64,000 bases of DNA from NCBI GenBank assembly GCA_016722295.1, contig JADKGL010000037.1:310001-374000 (forward strand), in the 5' to 3' direction. Below the pieces are notes generated by a model, which saw only the letters and a program-made list of their open reading frames with translations, did not search any database and was not told where the DNA came from. Below, in pieces: positions 18,472 through 27,645 of the stretch. The translations under genes and the position numbers were made by a program. This DNA is from Saprospiraceae bacterium. Lineage in GTDB: Bacteria > Bacteroidota > Bacteroidia > Chitinophagales > Saprospiraceae. Positions within the stretch are counted from its first letter, which is position 1. The number at the start of each line of letters is the position of its first letter.

Positions 18472-19941
18472 ATGATAAGAATCCTATTTCTAGTTATCCT
18501 TTGTTGTCAATTTTTAATAATAAGTTCACAAAGTATAAGGCCATCTGAATATTGTGGTACATCAAAGTCTTGTCAAAAGAAGATGCTTGAAAATGCAGCG
18601 TTGGACCCAATTGTGCATCAAGACCATCAAACTACGATATACTTACCTTTGCAAGTACATAATGTAGGTGATGATGGAGGCAAATATTACTTTGATATTG
18701 TAGGTGTTTATGATGCATTGTGTAGAGTGAATAAAGATTTTGAACCGACGGGAGTTCAGTTTTTTCTAGAGTCTGAAATTAATTATATTGGCAAAACATC
18801 ATGGAATAACCATCCAGATTATAGTGACGGTGAAGATATGATGCATCAAAACAATTTTTCAAATAGAATCAATTGTTATCTTGTAGCAAATCCAGCTGGA
18901 AATTGCGGCTATTATACCTATTCTGGTGATGCAATTGCACTATCAAAGAATTGCATTAGTCCCAGTCAACATACATGGGCGCATGAGTTAGGACATTATT
19001 TTTCACTTCCACATACTTTTTTTGGTTGGGAAGGTTTAACTTATGATTCAAAAAAAACAACTTCTGATTGGCAGAAGGATGTTTTTACAGAAATTGAAGA
19101 TTTATCAAAATCAAATTGTAATCAACAAGCTGATAATTTTTGTGATACACCACCAGATTATTTAAGTTATCGTTGGAACTGTAATAGTAGAAATGTAAGT
19201 GGAGTAACGCAGACAGATATTCATGGCAACTACTTTAACTCAGATGGAACACTATTCATGTCGTATTCGAATGATGGATGCTCTTCTCGATTTTCAAATG
19301 AGCAAAATCAAAAGATGCTTTCAAATATTGAAAATAGAAGACGATATTTGACAAGACCAGATGTAAAACCAGTATTTATTGAAGAAGATTCTTTCGCCAA
19401 TTTGTTGCCATTAGATTCAGCGATTTTACCCCATAAGAAACTCATATTTTCATGGGATAGTGTAGAAAATGCGAAGCAATATATTTTTAAAATTGCTAGA
19501 AGTAAAAATATGAAATTTGAATTGCAAACAATCATAACTTCTACCAATTTTATTTCAATAGACACTTTAGTTCCAGGAAGGACTTATTATTGGTCGATGC
19601 GTGCAGTAAATGATTTTGATTTTTGTGGAATTCAGACGAAACTATTCACCCTGCAAACGAAATCGATTACAGATCTTGGACAATCTCAATCTATCGATGA
19701 GATCTCTGTTTACCCAAATCCAGTCCAAATTGATCAAAGCATAAGAGTAACTTTTGGAAAAAAACTAGTAGAAAACATTTCGCTTTATAACTTATCTGGC
19801 ATTAAAGTAGATTTAGGGAATAAAATCACAAGAGAAGAACAATTTGCAAAAGTTCAGTTAGTAAATATTCCAAAAGGTATCTATTTTTTACATGTAAATA
19901 CTTCGACAGGAAAAACAATAAAAAAATTAATTATTCAATAG
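18472..19941 (+). CDS. Secreted M43 metalloprotease with T9SS domain (tandem paralogue)
   Basis: The 489-residue protein has a signal peptide at about 1-20, the zinc motif WAHELGHYFSLPH (H171, E172, H175, H181) and the same TFFGWEG follow-up as its upstream neighbour. The Met-turn is LFMSYSND. A Cys-rich catalytic domain, a fibronectin type III-like segment (about 315-405) and a T9SS type A domain (VYPNPVQ... IYFLHV... KLIIQ) complete it. Only one base separates its ATG from the TAA of the first M43 gene, so they form one transcription unit that may run into sucC 10 bp downstream. Confidence 0.92.
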   Translation: MIRILFLVILCCQFLIISSQSIRPSEYCGTSKSCQKKMLENAALDPIVHQDHQTTIYLPLQVHNVGDDGGKYYFDIVGVYDALCRVNKDFEPTGVQFFLESEINYIGKTSWNNHPDYSDGEDMMHQNNFSNRINCYLVANPAGNCGYYTYSGDAIALSKNCISPSQHTWAHELGHYFSLPHTFFGWEGLTYDSKKTTSDWQKDVFTEIEDLSKSNCNQQADNFCDTPPDYLSYRWNCNSRNVSGVTQTDIHGNYFNSDGTLFMSYSNDGCSSRFSNEQNQKMLSNIENRRRYLTRPDVKPVFIEEDSFANLLPLDSAILPHKKLIFSWDSVENAKQYIFKIARSKNMKFELQTIITSTNFISIDTLVPGRTYYWSMRAVNDFDFCGIQTKLFTLQTKSITDLGQSQSIDEISVYPNPVQIDQSIRVTFGKKLVENISLYNLSGIKVDLGNKITREEQFAKVQLVNIPKGIYFLHVNTSTGKTIKKLIIQ

Positions 19942-19951
19942 TAAAAAAAAT

Positions 19952-21160
19952 ATGAATTTACACGAATATCAAGCAAAACAGCTATTAGAAAAAAACGGAA
20001 TAAGAGTACAACGAGGAATAATGGTTGAATCAGTCAATGCTGCTGTAGAAGCATTTGATCAATTACAAAAAAATACTGGAACAAAGTATGCTGTAGTAAA
20101 AGCTCAGATACATGCTGGAGGTCGAGGAAAGGGTGGAGGAGTCAAACTTGCCAAATCTAGAGAAGAAGTACAAACTTATGCATCAAACATACTTGGAATG
20201 ATGTTAAAAACACCACAAACACCAGGTGGTTTAACTGGAAGTGGTAAATTAGTATCTAAATTATTGATTGCTGAAGATTCCTACGCACCTGATTTTGATG
20301 CCTGCAAAGAGTATTACTTTTCAATATTAATGGATCGCACAGTTTCTAAAAATGTAATTATTTATTCTTCACAAGGAGGAATGGATATAGAGAAAGTGGC
20401 TGAAGAAACTCCAGAGTTGGTATTTAAAGAGCATATAGATGCAGCTCTTGGTATTCAAGATTTCCAGTGTCGTAAAATTGCATTTAATCTTAATTTAGAA
20501 GGTAAAGCAAATAAAGAAATGATTGTTTTTGTTAAAAAATTGTATCAATCATTTTTAGCTTTAGATGCATCTCTAATAGAGATAAACCCTTGTCTTAGAA
20601 CTGCTACTGATGACATCATTGCAGTCGATTGCAAATTAGCAATTGATGATAATGCATTGTACCGCCATATTGATATTGAAGCAATGCGTGATGAGAGTGA
20701 AGAAGATCCAACAGAAGTAGAAGCAAAGGCGCATCATTTGAATTATCTTACTTTAGATGGTAATGTTGGTTGTATGGTGAATGGAGCAGGATTAGCAATG
20801 GCTACAATGGATATCATAAAGTTATCTGGTGGAAATCCAGCTAATTTTCTCGATGTTGGTGGCACAGCCGATGCCGCAAGAGTAGAATCTGCATTTCGAA
20901 TTATATTAAAAGATCCTCAAGTAAAAGCAATTCTAGTAAATATCTTTGGAGGTATTGTAAGATGTGATCGAGTTGCCCAAGGTATTGTTGATGCATATAA
21001 AAATATGGGAAATATTGAAGTTCCAATTATCGTTAGATTGCAAGGAACAAATGCAGATATCGCAAAAAAAATGATCGATGAATCAGGATTAAAAGTTTAT
21101 TCAGCTATTCTATTACAAGAAGCGGCTGATCTAGTGACGAAAGTTCTGAAACAAGCATAA
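19952..21160 (+). CDS. sucC: Succinate--CoA ligase (ADP-forming) subunit beta
   Basis: It forms succinyl-CoA synthetase with SucD, which is not in this window. The 402-residue length is standard. Seen features: MNLHEYQAKQLL start, ATP-grasp motif VVKAQIHAGGRGKGGGVKLA at about 48-67, INPCLR, and the C-terminal CoA-ligase-like VNIFGGIVRCDRVAQGIV. It follows the M43 pair by 10 bp, an unusual neighbour for a TCA gene, and precedes xseA by 5 bp. Confidence 0.97.
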   Translation: MNLHEYQAKQLLEKNGIRVQRGIMVESVNAAVEAFDQLQKNTGTKYAVVKAQIHAGGRGKGGGVKLAKSREEVQTYASNILGMMLKTPQTPGGLTGSGKLVSKLLIAEDSYAPDFDACKEYYFSILMDRTVSKNVIIYSSQGGMDIEKVAEETPELVFKEHIDAALGIQDFQCRKIAFNLNLEGKANKEMIVFVKKLYQSFLALDASLIEINPCLRTATDDIIAVDCKLAIDDNALYRHIDIEAMRDESEEDPTEVEAKAHHLNYLTLDGNVGCMVNGAGLAMATMDIIKLSGGNPANFLDVGGTADAARVESAFRIILKDPQVKAILVNIFGGIVRCDRVAQGIVDAYKNMGNIEVPIIVRLQGTNADIAKKMIDESGLKVYSAILLQEAADLVTKVLKQA

Positions 21161-21165
21161 GAATT

Positions 21166-22386
21166 TTGGAAACATTTTCGCTATCAAGATTAAACGAATA
21201 TATTCGTCGAGCGATAGTAGCCAATTTTATAGATCCACTATGGATTACAGGAGAAATATTGCAAGTTAAAATCAATAAAGGTCATGTATATATTGATTTG
21301 GTTGAAAAATCGAATGAAGCAATTATAGCCCAATCTAGTTTAGTATTATGGAAAACTAATTTTGTGTTGCTTCAAAAGAATACTGTAATCAAACTGGAGG
21401 AATTAGTAAAGGAAGGTAATGAAGTAAAACTTCAAGTAATAGTTGATTACAATATTCGATATGGTTTAAAACTAATAATACAAAATATTGATCCGTCTTA
21501 TACCCTAGGAAAAATTGCTCAACAAAAATTAGAAATAATAGCTAAATTAAAAGCCGATAATCTTTGGCAAATAAATCAAAATTTAGATTTGCCAATAGTT
21601 ATAAAGAAAATTGCTGTTATTACTAGTTTAAGTTCTGCAGGTAAAATTGATTTTGAGCATGAACTTACTTCGAATCAGTTTGGATATAGTTTTAATCTCA
21701 CTTTTTTTCAAGCAGGAATGCAAGGTGAATTCGGAGTAAATGAAGTAGTTTCTGCATTTCAAGAGATAAATAAATCAAGCATAAAATTTGATCTCATCGT
21801 CATTGTACGAGGCGGTGGCGCTAAAATGGACCTTGTAAATTTTGATCATTACGATATTTCAAAACAAATCTCATTATCTTCTATACCTGTCCTAACTGGG
21901 ATCGGTCATTTTATTGATGAATCAATAGCAGATATGAATGCATTTAAGGCATTGAAAACTCCAACAGGTGTCGCTTCTTTTATACTACAATGGAACAATG
22001 ATTTTGAACGAAAATTGGACAATAATTTAGAAAGAATTTCTATATCATTTCAGAAAATTTTATATTCTGAAAAACATATTTTGGAAAGTTTGTTAGCTAA
22101 ATTAACACTGCAAAGCAAGGTTATTACTTCCAATGCTGAGAAGAGTATTGAAGCGATAAATACGTTGCTTAATAAAAATTATGCTTCAAGGATTTCTGAG
22201 GCTTTCATTGAACTCCTAGAATTGGAAAAAGTAATTTATGCAAATGATCCAAAGGTGGCGATGCAAAATGGATTTGTACTTATCCAACAATCAAATAAAC
22301 GGGTAAAACGTAAGAATGAATTGGAGCAAAAATATGAAATTGAAACAATATTCTCTGACGGCAGAATTTTAAGTACAATCAAATAA
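21166..22386 (+). CDS. xseA: Exodeoxyribonuclease VII large subunit
   Basis: The 406-residue protein starts at TTG (21166), supported by an N-terminal SLSRLNEYIR segment where the family begins. An OB-fold (about 5-100) is followed by the nuclease domain with VITSLSSAGKIDFEHEL, an IVRGGGAKMDL motif near 215-225, and TGIGHFIDESIADMNAFKALKTPT-type text near 245-268 that carries the conserved His/Asp residues. It acts with XseB to degrade single-stranded DNA to oligonucleotides. xseB follows 7 bp downstream. Confidence 0.93.
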   Translation: METFSLSRLNEYIRRAIVANFIDPLWITGEILQVKINKGHVYIDLVEKSNEAIIAQSSLVLWKTNFVLLQKNTVIKLEELVKEGNEVKLQVIVDYNIRYGLKLIIQNIDPSYTLGKIAQQKLEIIAKLKADNLWQINQNLDLPIVIKKIAVITSLSSAGKIDFEHELTSNQFGYSFNLTFFQAGMQGEFGVNEVVSAFQEINKSSIKFDLIVIVRGGGAKMDLVNFDHYDISKQISLSSIPVLTGIGHFIDESIADMNAFKALKTPTGVASFILQWNNDFERKLDNNLERISISFQKILYSEKHILESLLAKLTLQSKVITSNAEKSIEAINTLLNKNYASRISEAFIELLELEKVIYANDPKVAMQNGFVLIQQSNKRVKRKNELEQKYEIETIFSDGRILSTIK

Positions 22387-22393
22387 CTCACTT

Positions 22394-22564
22394 ATGGCAA
22401 AATCTGAATTTAGCTACGAAAAATCACTTCAACGAATACAAGAAATTTCACAACTTCTTGAAGGAAATGTTTCAATAGAAGAATTAGAAATTCTTGTTAA
22501 AGAAGCAAAAGCACTAATTGAAAAATGTAAAAGTAAACTTAAAGATCTTGAATCTACATCTTAG
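22394..22564 (+). CDS. xseB: Exodeoxyribonuclease VII small subunit
   Basis: A 56-residue frame begins MAKSEFSYEKSLQRIQEI and continues with LEGNVSIEELEILVKEA and a helical Lys-rich end. This is the typical short two-helix XseB protein, and it follows xseA by 7 bp as in most genomes. The TAG stop at 22562-22564 overlaps the TAA of the convergent gene at 22561. It assembles in several copies onto XseA. Confidence 0.92.
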   Translation: MAKSEFSYEKSLQRIQEISQLLEGNVSIEELEILVKEAKALIEKCKSKLKDLESTS

Positions 22565-25014
22565 TTTATTATTTTAACTTTTTTCATTATAACTTCATTA
22601 GAGACTCGTATCAATATCGAATATACTCCGGAAGAAAATTCTGACACATTCAACGGGATGAAGAAATTATTTCCCTGATTTTTATAAGTATAAACTTTCT
22701 GATTTAAGAGATTATACATCTCAATTGAAATTTCAGATTCAGTGTTTAGCTTAATATTAAGATTGATTACGTCAGTAGCTGGATTTGGTGACATTAATAC
22801 GGTAGATATTTTAGCATCTGAATCATCATCATTAGAAGTAGTAGGTGTGATAGATACAGTTGAACATAATTCACTTCTGTTACAATCATTCTGAACAGTC
22901 AAACAAACTTTATAATCTCCATAATCTTTAAACGTGTGCACTGGAGAGATTTCATTTGAAATATTACCATCACCAAATGTCCACTCTCTACTTATAACTT
23001 TTCCTATTGTTACATCCGTTAATGAAATATTTTTTTCTGCTTTTTGTAAATTAAAATTAGCAACTAAATTATCTTGAAGTTCTACCGTAGTTGAAGCAGT
23101 TGACGTGCAGAAATTTGATTGGTTTTGTATGATCAGATTATAGATTCCTGGTTGATTTACTACAGCATTTAATGCATTACTATTTCTTACAATACTACCA
23201 TTTAATGTACTCCAAAAGTATGAAAATTGACTTCCAATTGATGCTTTGTTTGTTTTTAACTCTAACTCCGAAGATCTGCATTGCAATATATCTTGATTAC
23301 TTGCCAAAACAAGCTCTGGTAACACCTTATCCTCATAAACAACAATTGTATCAACTGTTTCACAAAGGGTATTTGTATCTTGAACAATTAAATAATATTT
23401 ACCTGGAAGAAGAACAGTGAAATTCGAAACTGTATCTCTTCGTTTTAACTCTTCATTTCCCCAAATATATTGAACATTGTTAGATTTAGATTTGCCAAGT
23501 AGGGTTAAGACTTGATTTTTACAATTTAAAATTGAATCACCCTCAAATGCTAACTCTGGAAATTTTCTTTCGTCTACTATTAGGATAGAATCCAAATTTT
23601 CACATTTGGTAAGTTTATTTTTTACATGCAAATAATAAGTGCCAAGCTTAGTGACTGCAACTTTAAATTTTGTCGGATCACTCACAATTTTACCATTTTT
23701 AGTTGACCAACTGAAAATTTCGGCACCTGTATTATCAGTCCCTACTGGATCGATAATCAACGTATCATTTGTACACAGTAAGCTCTTTTTTGTACCTGTA
23801 GTTATAACTGGCTTTGAACTTCCTTCTATTGTAACAATTCCAGCTATTCTACATTTATTTTGATCTAATATGACATAATTATATTTTCCACTAGCTAAAA
23901 ATTGAAATAGATTTGTAGTTTTAGGAGTTGCTGAGTTAAAAATAAATGAATAGGGAAGTGTACCCCCTTTTGTTTCAAATTTTACTTCACCATCCATCTC
24001 ATTGCATGATTCATCTACGACTATTGGGTCGGTAATAAGTTCAGCTGGCTCAGTTATTACATAATCTTTACTTGTAGTACAATTATTTCTATCTGTAATG
24101 GTCACAGTATATGTTCCCGCCGCAAGATTTGAAATTGTAGATGTGGTAGCTCCATTACTCCAATTAAAACTATAAGGTGAACTACCAAAACCTGCAGTAA
24201 TTTTAATCTCACCTTTTGATTCATTGTAACATAAATTGTTCTTTACAGTATAACTAGTTACCTCTACATTTTTTGCAGGACCAGTAATAGAGTAGGGACC
24301 ATATTTAACAAAATATCCATTATTATCAGTAATTGTAACTGAATATGAGCCACCTCCAATATCAGTTAAGTTTTTATCTGTAGATCCATTTGACCATTTA
24401 TAAAAAAGTGGTGCTTGCCCACCTGAAACATTCAATTCAATTCTTCCATCACTCCCACACATTGCATTATAAAGTGCTGCAGTGGAAGTTAACGAAAAAC
24501 TATTCTTCACCCAACTTTCGAAAATAGAAAATGAAAAATCTTGAATTTCCCATGTGCGTTTATCTGGTGAAATTATATATACCATTGGATAATATGCAAC
24601 ATAATATGTGCTTGGAATTCCTCCACCGTTTGATCCAGAAAGATTAGCAATAGGATATGGTGTACCTGCTACCCAATTACCCCAAGTCCCACTTCCTGAG
24701 CAACTACTCAAACCATATAAACAATCTGTATTTGTTGCAAAATCTGGTTCTAAAAACATCACTGATGTATATGCCCCTAGTCCACTATGTACACTTTTAA
24801 GTATCCCACTTTGATGTAAATTCCAACATGGACCACACCAAGTAGCTGAGAAGTCTATAATAGCAGATCTGCCTCCGCTTAATTTATCATACAGTGAATG
24901 GCTACCTCCATTAATGTCAGTGACTGTGAAATTTGAAGCATGTGACCCATTAGGCAATTGCGCAAAAACCGCAAAATGCAAGAAGAAACAACAAATTATA
25001 TATAGATTTTTCAT
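22561..25014 (-). CDS. Surface protein: thioredoxin-like domain, SprB-type repeats, PKD domain and T9SS sorting domain
   Basis: The 817-residue protein has a signal peptide at about 1-18. A TlpA/thioredoxin-like domain follows with DFSATWCGPCWN (Cys60, Cys63). Two or three SprB-like repeats lie at about 180-390, with the pattern 'G-G-x-x-P-(Y/F)-x-W-S-N-G ... (A/G)GxYxVTITDxNxC'. Several Ig-like Cys-bearing segments come next, then a PKD domain with REWTFGDGN near 665, and a T9SS type A domain (MSPNPATD... GVYSILI... KKVKIIN). SprB repeats belong to gliding/adhesion proteins. A redox thioredoxin fold at the front is unusual for an adhesin and may be structural or act on extracellular disulfides. 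Confidence 0.88.
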   Translation of the reverse strand: MKNLYIICCFFLHFAVFAQLPNGSHASNFTVTDINGGSHSLYDKLSGGRSAIIDFSATWCGPCWNLHQSGILKSVHSGLGAYTSVMFLEPDFATNTDCLYGLSSCSGSGTWGNWVAGTPYPIANLSGSNGGGIPSTYYVAYYPMVYIISPDKRTWEIQDFSFSIFESWVKNSFSLTSTAALYNAMCGSDGRIELNVSGGQAPLFYKWSNGSTDKNLTDIGGGSYSVTITDNNGYFVKYGPYSITGPAKNVEVTSYTVKNNLCYNESKGEIKITAGFGSSPYSFNWSNGATTSTISNLAAGTYTVTITDRNNCTTSKDYVITEPAELITDPIVVDESCNEMDGEVKFETKGGTLPYSFIFNSATPKTTNLFQFLASGKYNYVILDQNKCRIAGIVTIEGSSKPVITTGTKKSLLCTNDTLIIDPVGTDNTGAEIFSWSTKNGKIVSDPTKFKVAVTKLGTYYLHVKNKLTKCENLDSILIVDERKFPELAFEGDSILNCKNQVLTLLGKSKSNNVQYIWGNEELKRRDTVSNFTVLLPGKYYLIVQDTNTLCETVDTIVVYEDKVLPELVLASNQDILQCRSSELELKTNKASIGSQFSYFWSTLNGSIVRNSNALNAVVNQPGIYNLIIQNQSNFCTSTASTTVELQDNLVANFNLQKAEKNISLTDVTIGKVISREWTFGDGNISNEISPVHTFKDYGDYKVCLTVQNDCNRSELCSTVSITPTTSNDDDSDAKISTVLMSPNPATDVINLNIKLNTESEISIEMYNLLNQKVYTYKNQGNNFFIPLNVSEFSSGVYSILIRVSNEVIMKKVKIIN

Positions 25015-25061
25015 CTCTGGAAATTTGAGATGAAATTACAATAATCTTTTAATTCCAGCGA

Positions 25062-26399
25062 TTATTTTCGCATATTTTTCATCTGATTCATCATTTGGCC
25101 CATCCCTTGACCTTTGGACATCATATGCATCATTTTTCGCATTTCTTCAAACTGCTTCATAAAAGCATTTATTTCATGAATCGTTTGTCCACATCCTTTT
25201 GCCAATCTCGTTTTACGACTCATATTTAAGATATCAGGATTCTTTCTCTCTTTCGGTGTCATTGAATAAATTATTGATTCTACCTTTTTAAATGCTTTAT
25301 CATCGATATCAATATCTTTCGTCAATTTTCCAACGCCTGGGATCATATTCATTAAACTTTTAATATCTCCCATCTTTTTAATTTGATTAATTTGACTTAA
25401 AAAGTCATTAAAATCAAAGGTATTTGCCTTGATTTTCTTTTCAATCTTCTTGGCTTCATTTTCATCGAATTGTTCTTGTGCTTTTTCTACAAAAGACACA
25501 ATGTCACCCATTCCGAGTATCCGCTGAGCCATACGATCTGGATAAAAAATGTCCAAAGTGTCCATTTTTTCACCAGTTGAGATGAATTTTATTGGTTTTC
25601 CAATAGTGTACTTAACTGAGAGGGCTGCTCCCCCACGAGTATCGCCATCCAATTTAGTGAGAACTACACCATCAAATTGAATTCGATCATGAAACGCTTG
25701 AGCTGTATTGACAGCATCTTGACCTGTCATCGAGTCTACTACAAACAACGTCTCTGAAGGTGAAATACTAGATTTGATTCGTTCAATTTCATCCATCATT
25801 TCTGTATCGACAGCAGTTCGACCAGCAGTATCTATTATGACTACGTCTCTTCCTGTCGAACGCGCATGTTCAATTGCATTTTTTGCAATTTGCACAGGAT
25901 CTTTTGATTCAAGTTCTTTATAAACAGGAACTTCTATTTGTTCTCCAAGCACTGATATTTGCTCAATAGCGGCAGGCCTATAGACATCACAAGCAGTTAG
26001 GAGAGGCTTTTTATTCTTTTTAGTTTTTAAATATAAAGCTAGTTTGCCTGAAAATGTAGTTTTACCTGAACCTTGGAGACCTGAAATTAATATTACTGCG
26101 GGATTTCCATTTAAATTCAAACCAGCAGCTTGACCTCCCATCAAATCTACCAATTCATCCATTACGATCTTTACCATCAACTCTCCAGGTTTCACTGCCT
26201 GAAGCACGTTTTTGGAACCCATTGCTTGATCTTTGACCTTATCAGTGAATTCTTTGGCTATCTTATAATTAACATCCGCTGCAACTAAGGCACGACGAAT
26301 TTCCTTTATAGACTCCGCAACGTTTAATTCAGTTAATTTCCCTTCACCTTTGAGGTTTTTGAACGCAACTTCTAGCTTCTCATTTAAACTTTCGAACAT
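25062..26399 (-). CDS. ffh: Signal recognition particle protein Ffh
   Basis: This SRP54 GTPase (445 residues) binds signal sequences with SRP RNA and targets ribosomes to FtsY at the membrane. The N domain is followed by the G domain: GLQGSGKTT at 107-115, DTAGR at 190-194, TKLDGD at 248-253. The Met-rich M domain at about 300-445 has MxxMMxxMxxMxK clusters near the end. A TATATTTG element (minus strand, 26419-26426) lies 19 bases upstream and may be its promoter. Confidence 0.97.
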   Translation of the reverse strand: MFESLNEKLEVAFKNLKGEGKLTELNVAESIKEIRRALVAADVNYKIAKEFTDKVKDQAMGSKNVLQAVKPGELMVKIVMDELVDLMGGQAAGLNLNGNPAVILISGLQGSGKTTFSGKLALYLKTKKNKKPLLTACDVYRPAAIEQISVLGEQIEVPVYKELESKDPVQIAKNAIEHARSTGRDVVIIDTAGRTAVDTEMMDEIERIKSSISPSETLFVVDSMTGQDAVNTAQAFHDRIQFDGVVLTKLDGDTRGGAALSVKYTIGKPIKFISTGEKMDTLDIFYPDRMAQRILGMGDIVSFVEKAQEQFDENEAKKIEKKIKANTFDFNDFLSQINQIKKMGDIKSLMNMIPGVGKLTKDIDIDDKAFKKVESIIYSMTPKERKNPDILNMSRKTRLAKGCGQTIHEINAFMKQFEEMRKMMHMMSKGQGMGQMMNQMKNMRK

Positions 26400-26418
26400 G
26401 CAAATAAAATTTAAAATG

Positions 26419-26426
26419 CAAATATA
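26419..26426 (-). promoter_or_regulatory. Putative ffh promoter (-7 element)
   Basis: On the minus strand TATATTTG fits TAnnTTTG and is 19 bases before the ffh start, in the 48-bp gap after the ABC ATPase stop codon. No -33 element was recognised. Confidence 0.35.
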
Positions 26427-26447
26427 AACACTAATTTCAGAGCTTTA

Positions 26448-27125
26448 CTATGAATTGAGATTAACTATGTTTTTCTCCACAATTTCATAAGATTTGGCTG
26501 AATGTATTGCAAGTCTATTCAGATTATGTTGAAATATTACATAACTTGTATTTTCTCGACTCCTCAAAAGTTCTAATTTAGTTATAATTGAGTTTACTGT
26601 ATCATCATCCAAATGGCTTGACAAATCGTCAATAATGATAAACTTAGGTTTATGAATAATTGCTCTTAAAAAACCAATGATTTTTTGCTGTGAATAACTT
26701 AAGAATGAAACTTGCTTTTTCAGTAAATGTAAACAATTAAAACTTTTTAGTAATTCTTCAATCTGGGTATCAGCTGGTGTATCTACTATTCTATCAGATG
26801 CATTAATAGCTAAAAGTAAATTAACTCTTACCGTTTTATGTAGAAGCAAATTTCCAAATTGTGGCAAATATCCTAATTTACGACGTAAATTTGATTTATC
26901 CGCAGCTGAGATAGGATTGAGTGAAAAATCACATACTTTAAGTATCCCTCGAATTTGTTCGTAATTTGCAAATATAGACTCACAAAGTAGTGTTTTACCT
27001 GAATTATTTGCACCATAAATGACGTTTCCTTCCGTCAAGTCAATATCAAGTGACAGTTGATTCAAAATGATTTCATTTTGTGCAATAATCTCTAGATTTT
27101 GGCAACTAAGAATTCTTCCTGACAT
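26448..27125 (-). CDS. ABC transporter ATP-binding protein, divergent (FtsE/CcmA-like)
   Basis: This single ABC ATPase domain has 225 residues. Walker A is GANNSGKT at 38-45, the Q-loop is YLPQFG (Q89), a weak signature LSYSQQ at 142-147 replaces LSGGQ, Walker B is FIIIDD at 162-167 with Asp167 in place of the catalytic Glu, and the H-loop His is 200. The RRKLGYLPQFGNLL stretch recalls FtsE; the divergent neighbour ccmE could suggest CcmA. No permease gene is adjacent. The degenerate signature and Walker B suggest slow or no ATP hydrolysis. Function is uncertain. Confidence 0.7.
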   Translation of the reverse strand: MSGRILSCQNLEIIAQNEIILNQLSLDIDLTEGNVIYGANNSGKTLLCESIFANYEQIRGILKVCDFSLNPISAADKSNLRRKLGYLPQFGNLLLHKTVRVNLLLAINASDRIVDTPADTQIEELLKSFNCLHLLKKQVSFLSYSQQKIIGFLRAIIHKPKFIIIDDLSSHLDDDTVNSIITKLELLRSRENTSYVIFQHNLNRLAIHSAKSYEIVEKNIVNLNS

Positions 27126-27249
27126 AGTAAATTAACGTACTTAACTAGATGATTCAATAAAAAGCATAAATTTCGACTTATTCTAAACAATTTGGGCTCT
27201 CAAAGTTTAATTTAATAGCTAATAGTTATCACTTTATTATTTATTGAAT

Positions 27250-27642
27250 ATGAAAAAATCATACATTCTTGCTCTTTTGTTTGTTGTTGTTTCAATTTTC
27301 TTATTGATTAATGCTTCAAGTGATATGACGAGATATACTTCGTTTGCTCAAGCAAGTGCTTCTGGCGACGAGGTTAAAATAGTCGGGACATTGGCAAAAG
27401 AGAAGGACATGATCTACAATCCTGAAAAAGATCCAAATCTTTTCAGTTTTTATGTTACTGATAAAAAAGGAGAATCTAAAAAGGTCATACTCAAAGCTGC
27501 AAAACCACAAGATTTTGAGCTTTCTGAGCAAATCGTAGTTACTGGGAAGATGGTTGGTGATGAATTCATAGCCAAAGATGTGTTACTTAAATGCCCTTCA
27601 AAGTATAAAGACGAAGAAATTTATATAAAATCAGAAAGTTAA
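27250..27642 (+). CDS. ccmE: Cytochrome c maturation haem chaperone CcmE (Cys-type)
   Basis: The 130-residue protein has one N-terminal membrane anchor (about 5-22) and an OB-fold periplasmic domain. It carries haem from the exporter to the CcmF lyase. The haem-binding motif is C115-P-S-K-Y119, i.e. the CxxxY variant rather than the HxxxY of proteobacterial CcmE (known variant in archaea and some bacteria). I use the ATG at 27250 instead of the TTG six bases upstream. It lies 3 bp before ccmF, which confirms the pathway. Confidence 0.88.
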   Translation: MKKSYILALLFVVVSIFLLINASSDMTRYTSFAQASASGDEVKIVGTLAKEKDMIYNPEKDPNLFSFYVTDKKGESKKVILKAAKPQDFELSEQIVVTGKMVGDEFIAKDVLLKCPSKYKDEEIYIKSES

Positions 27643-27645
27643 TCC

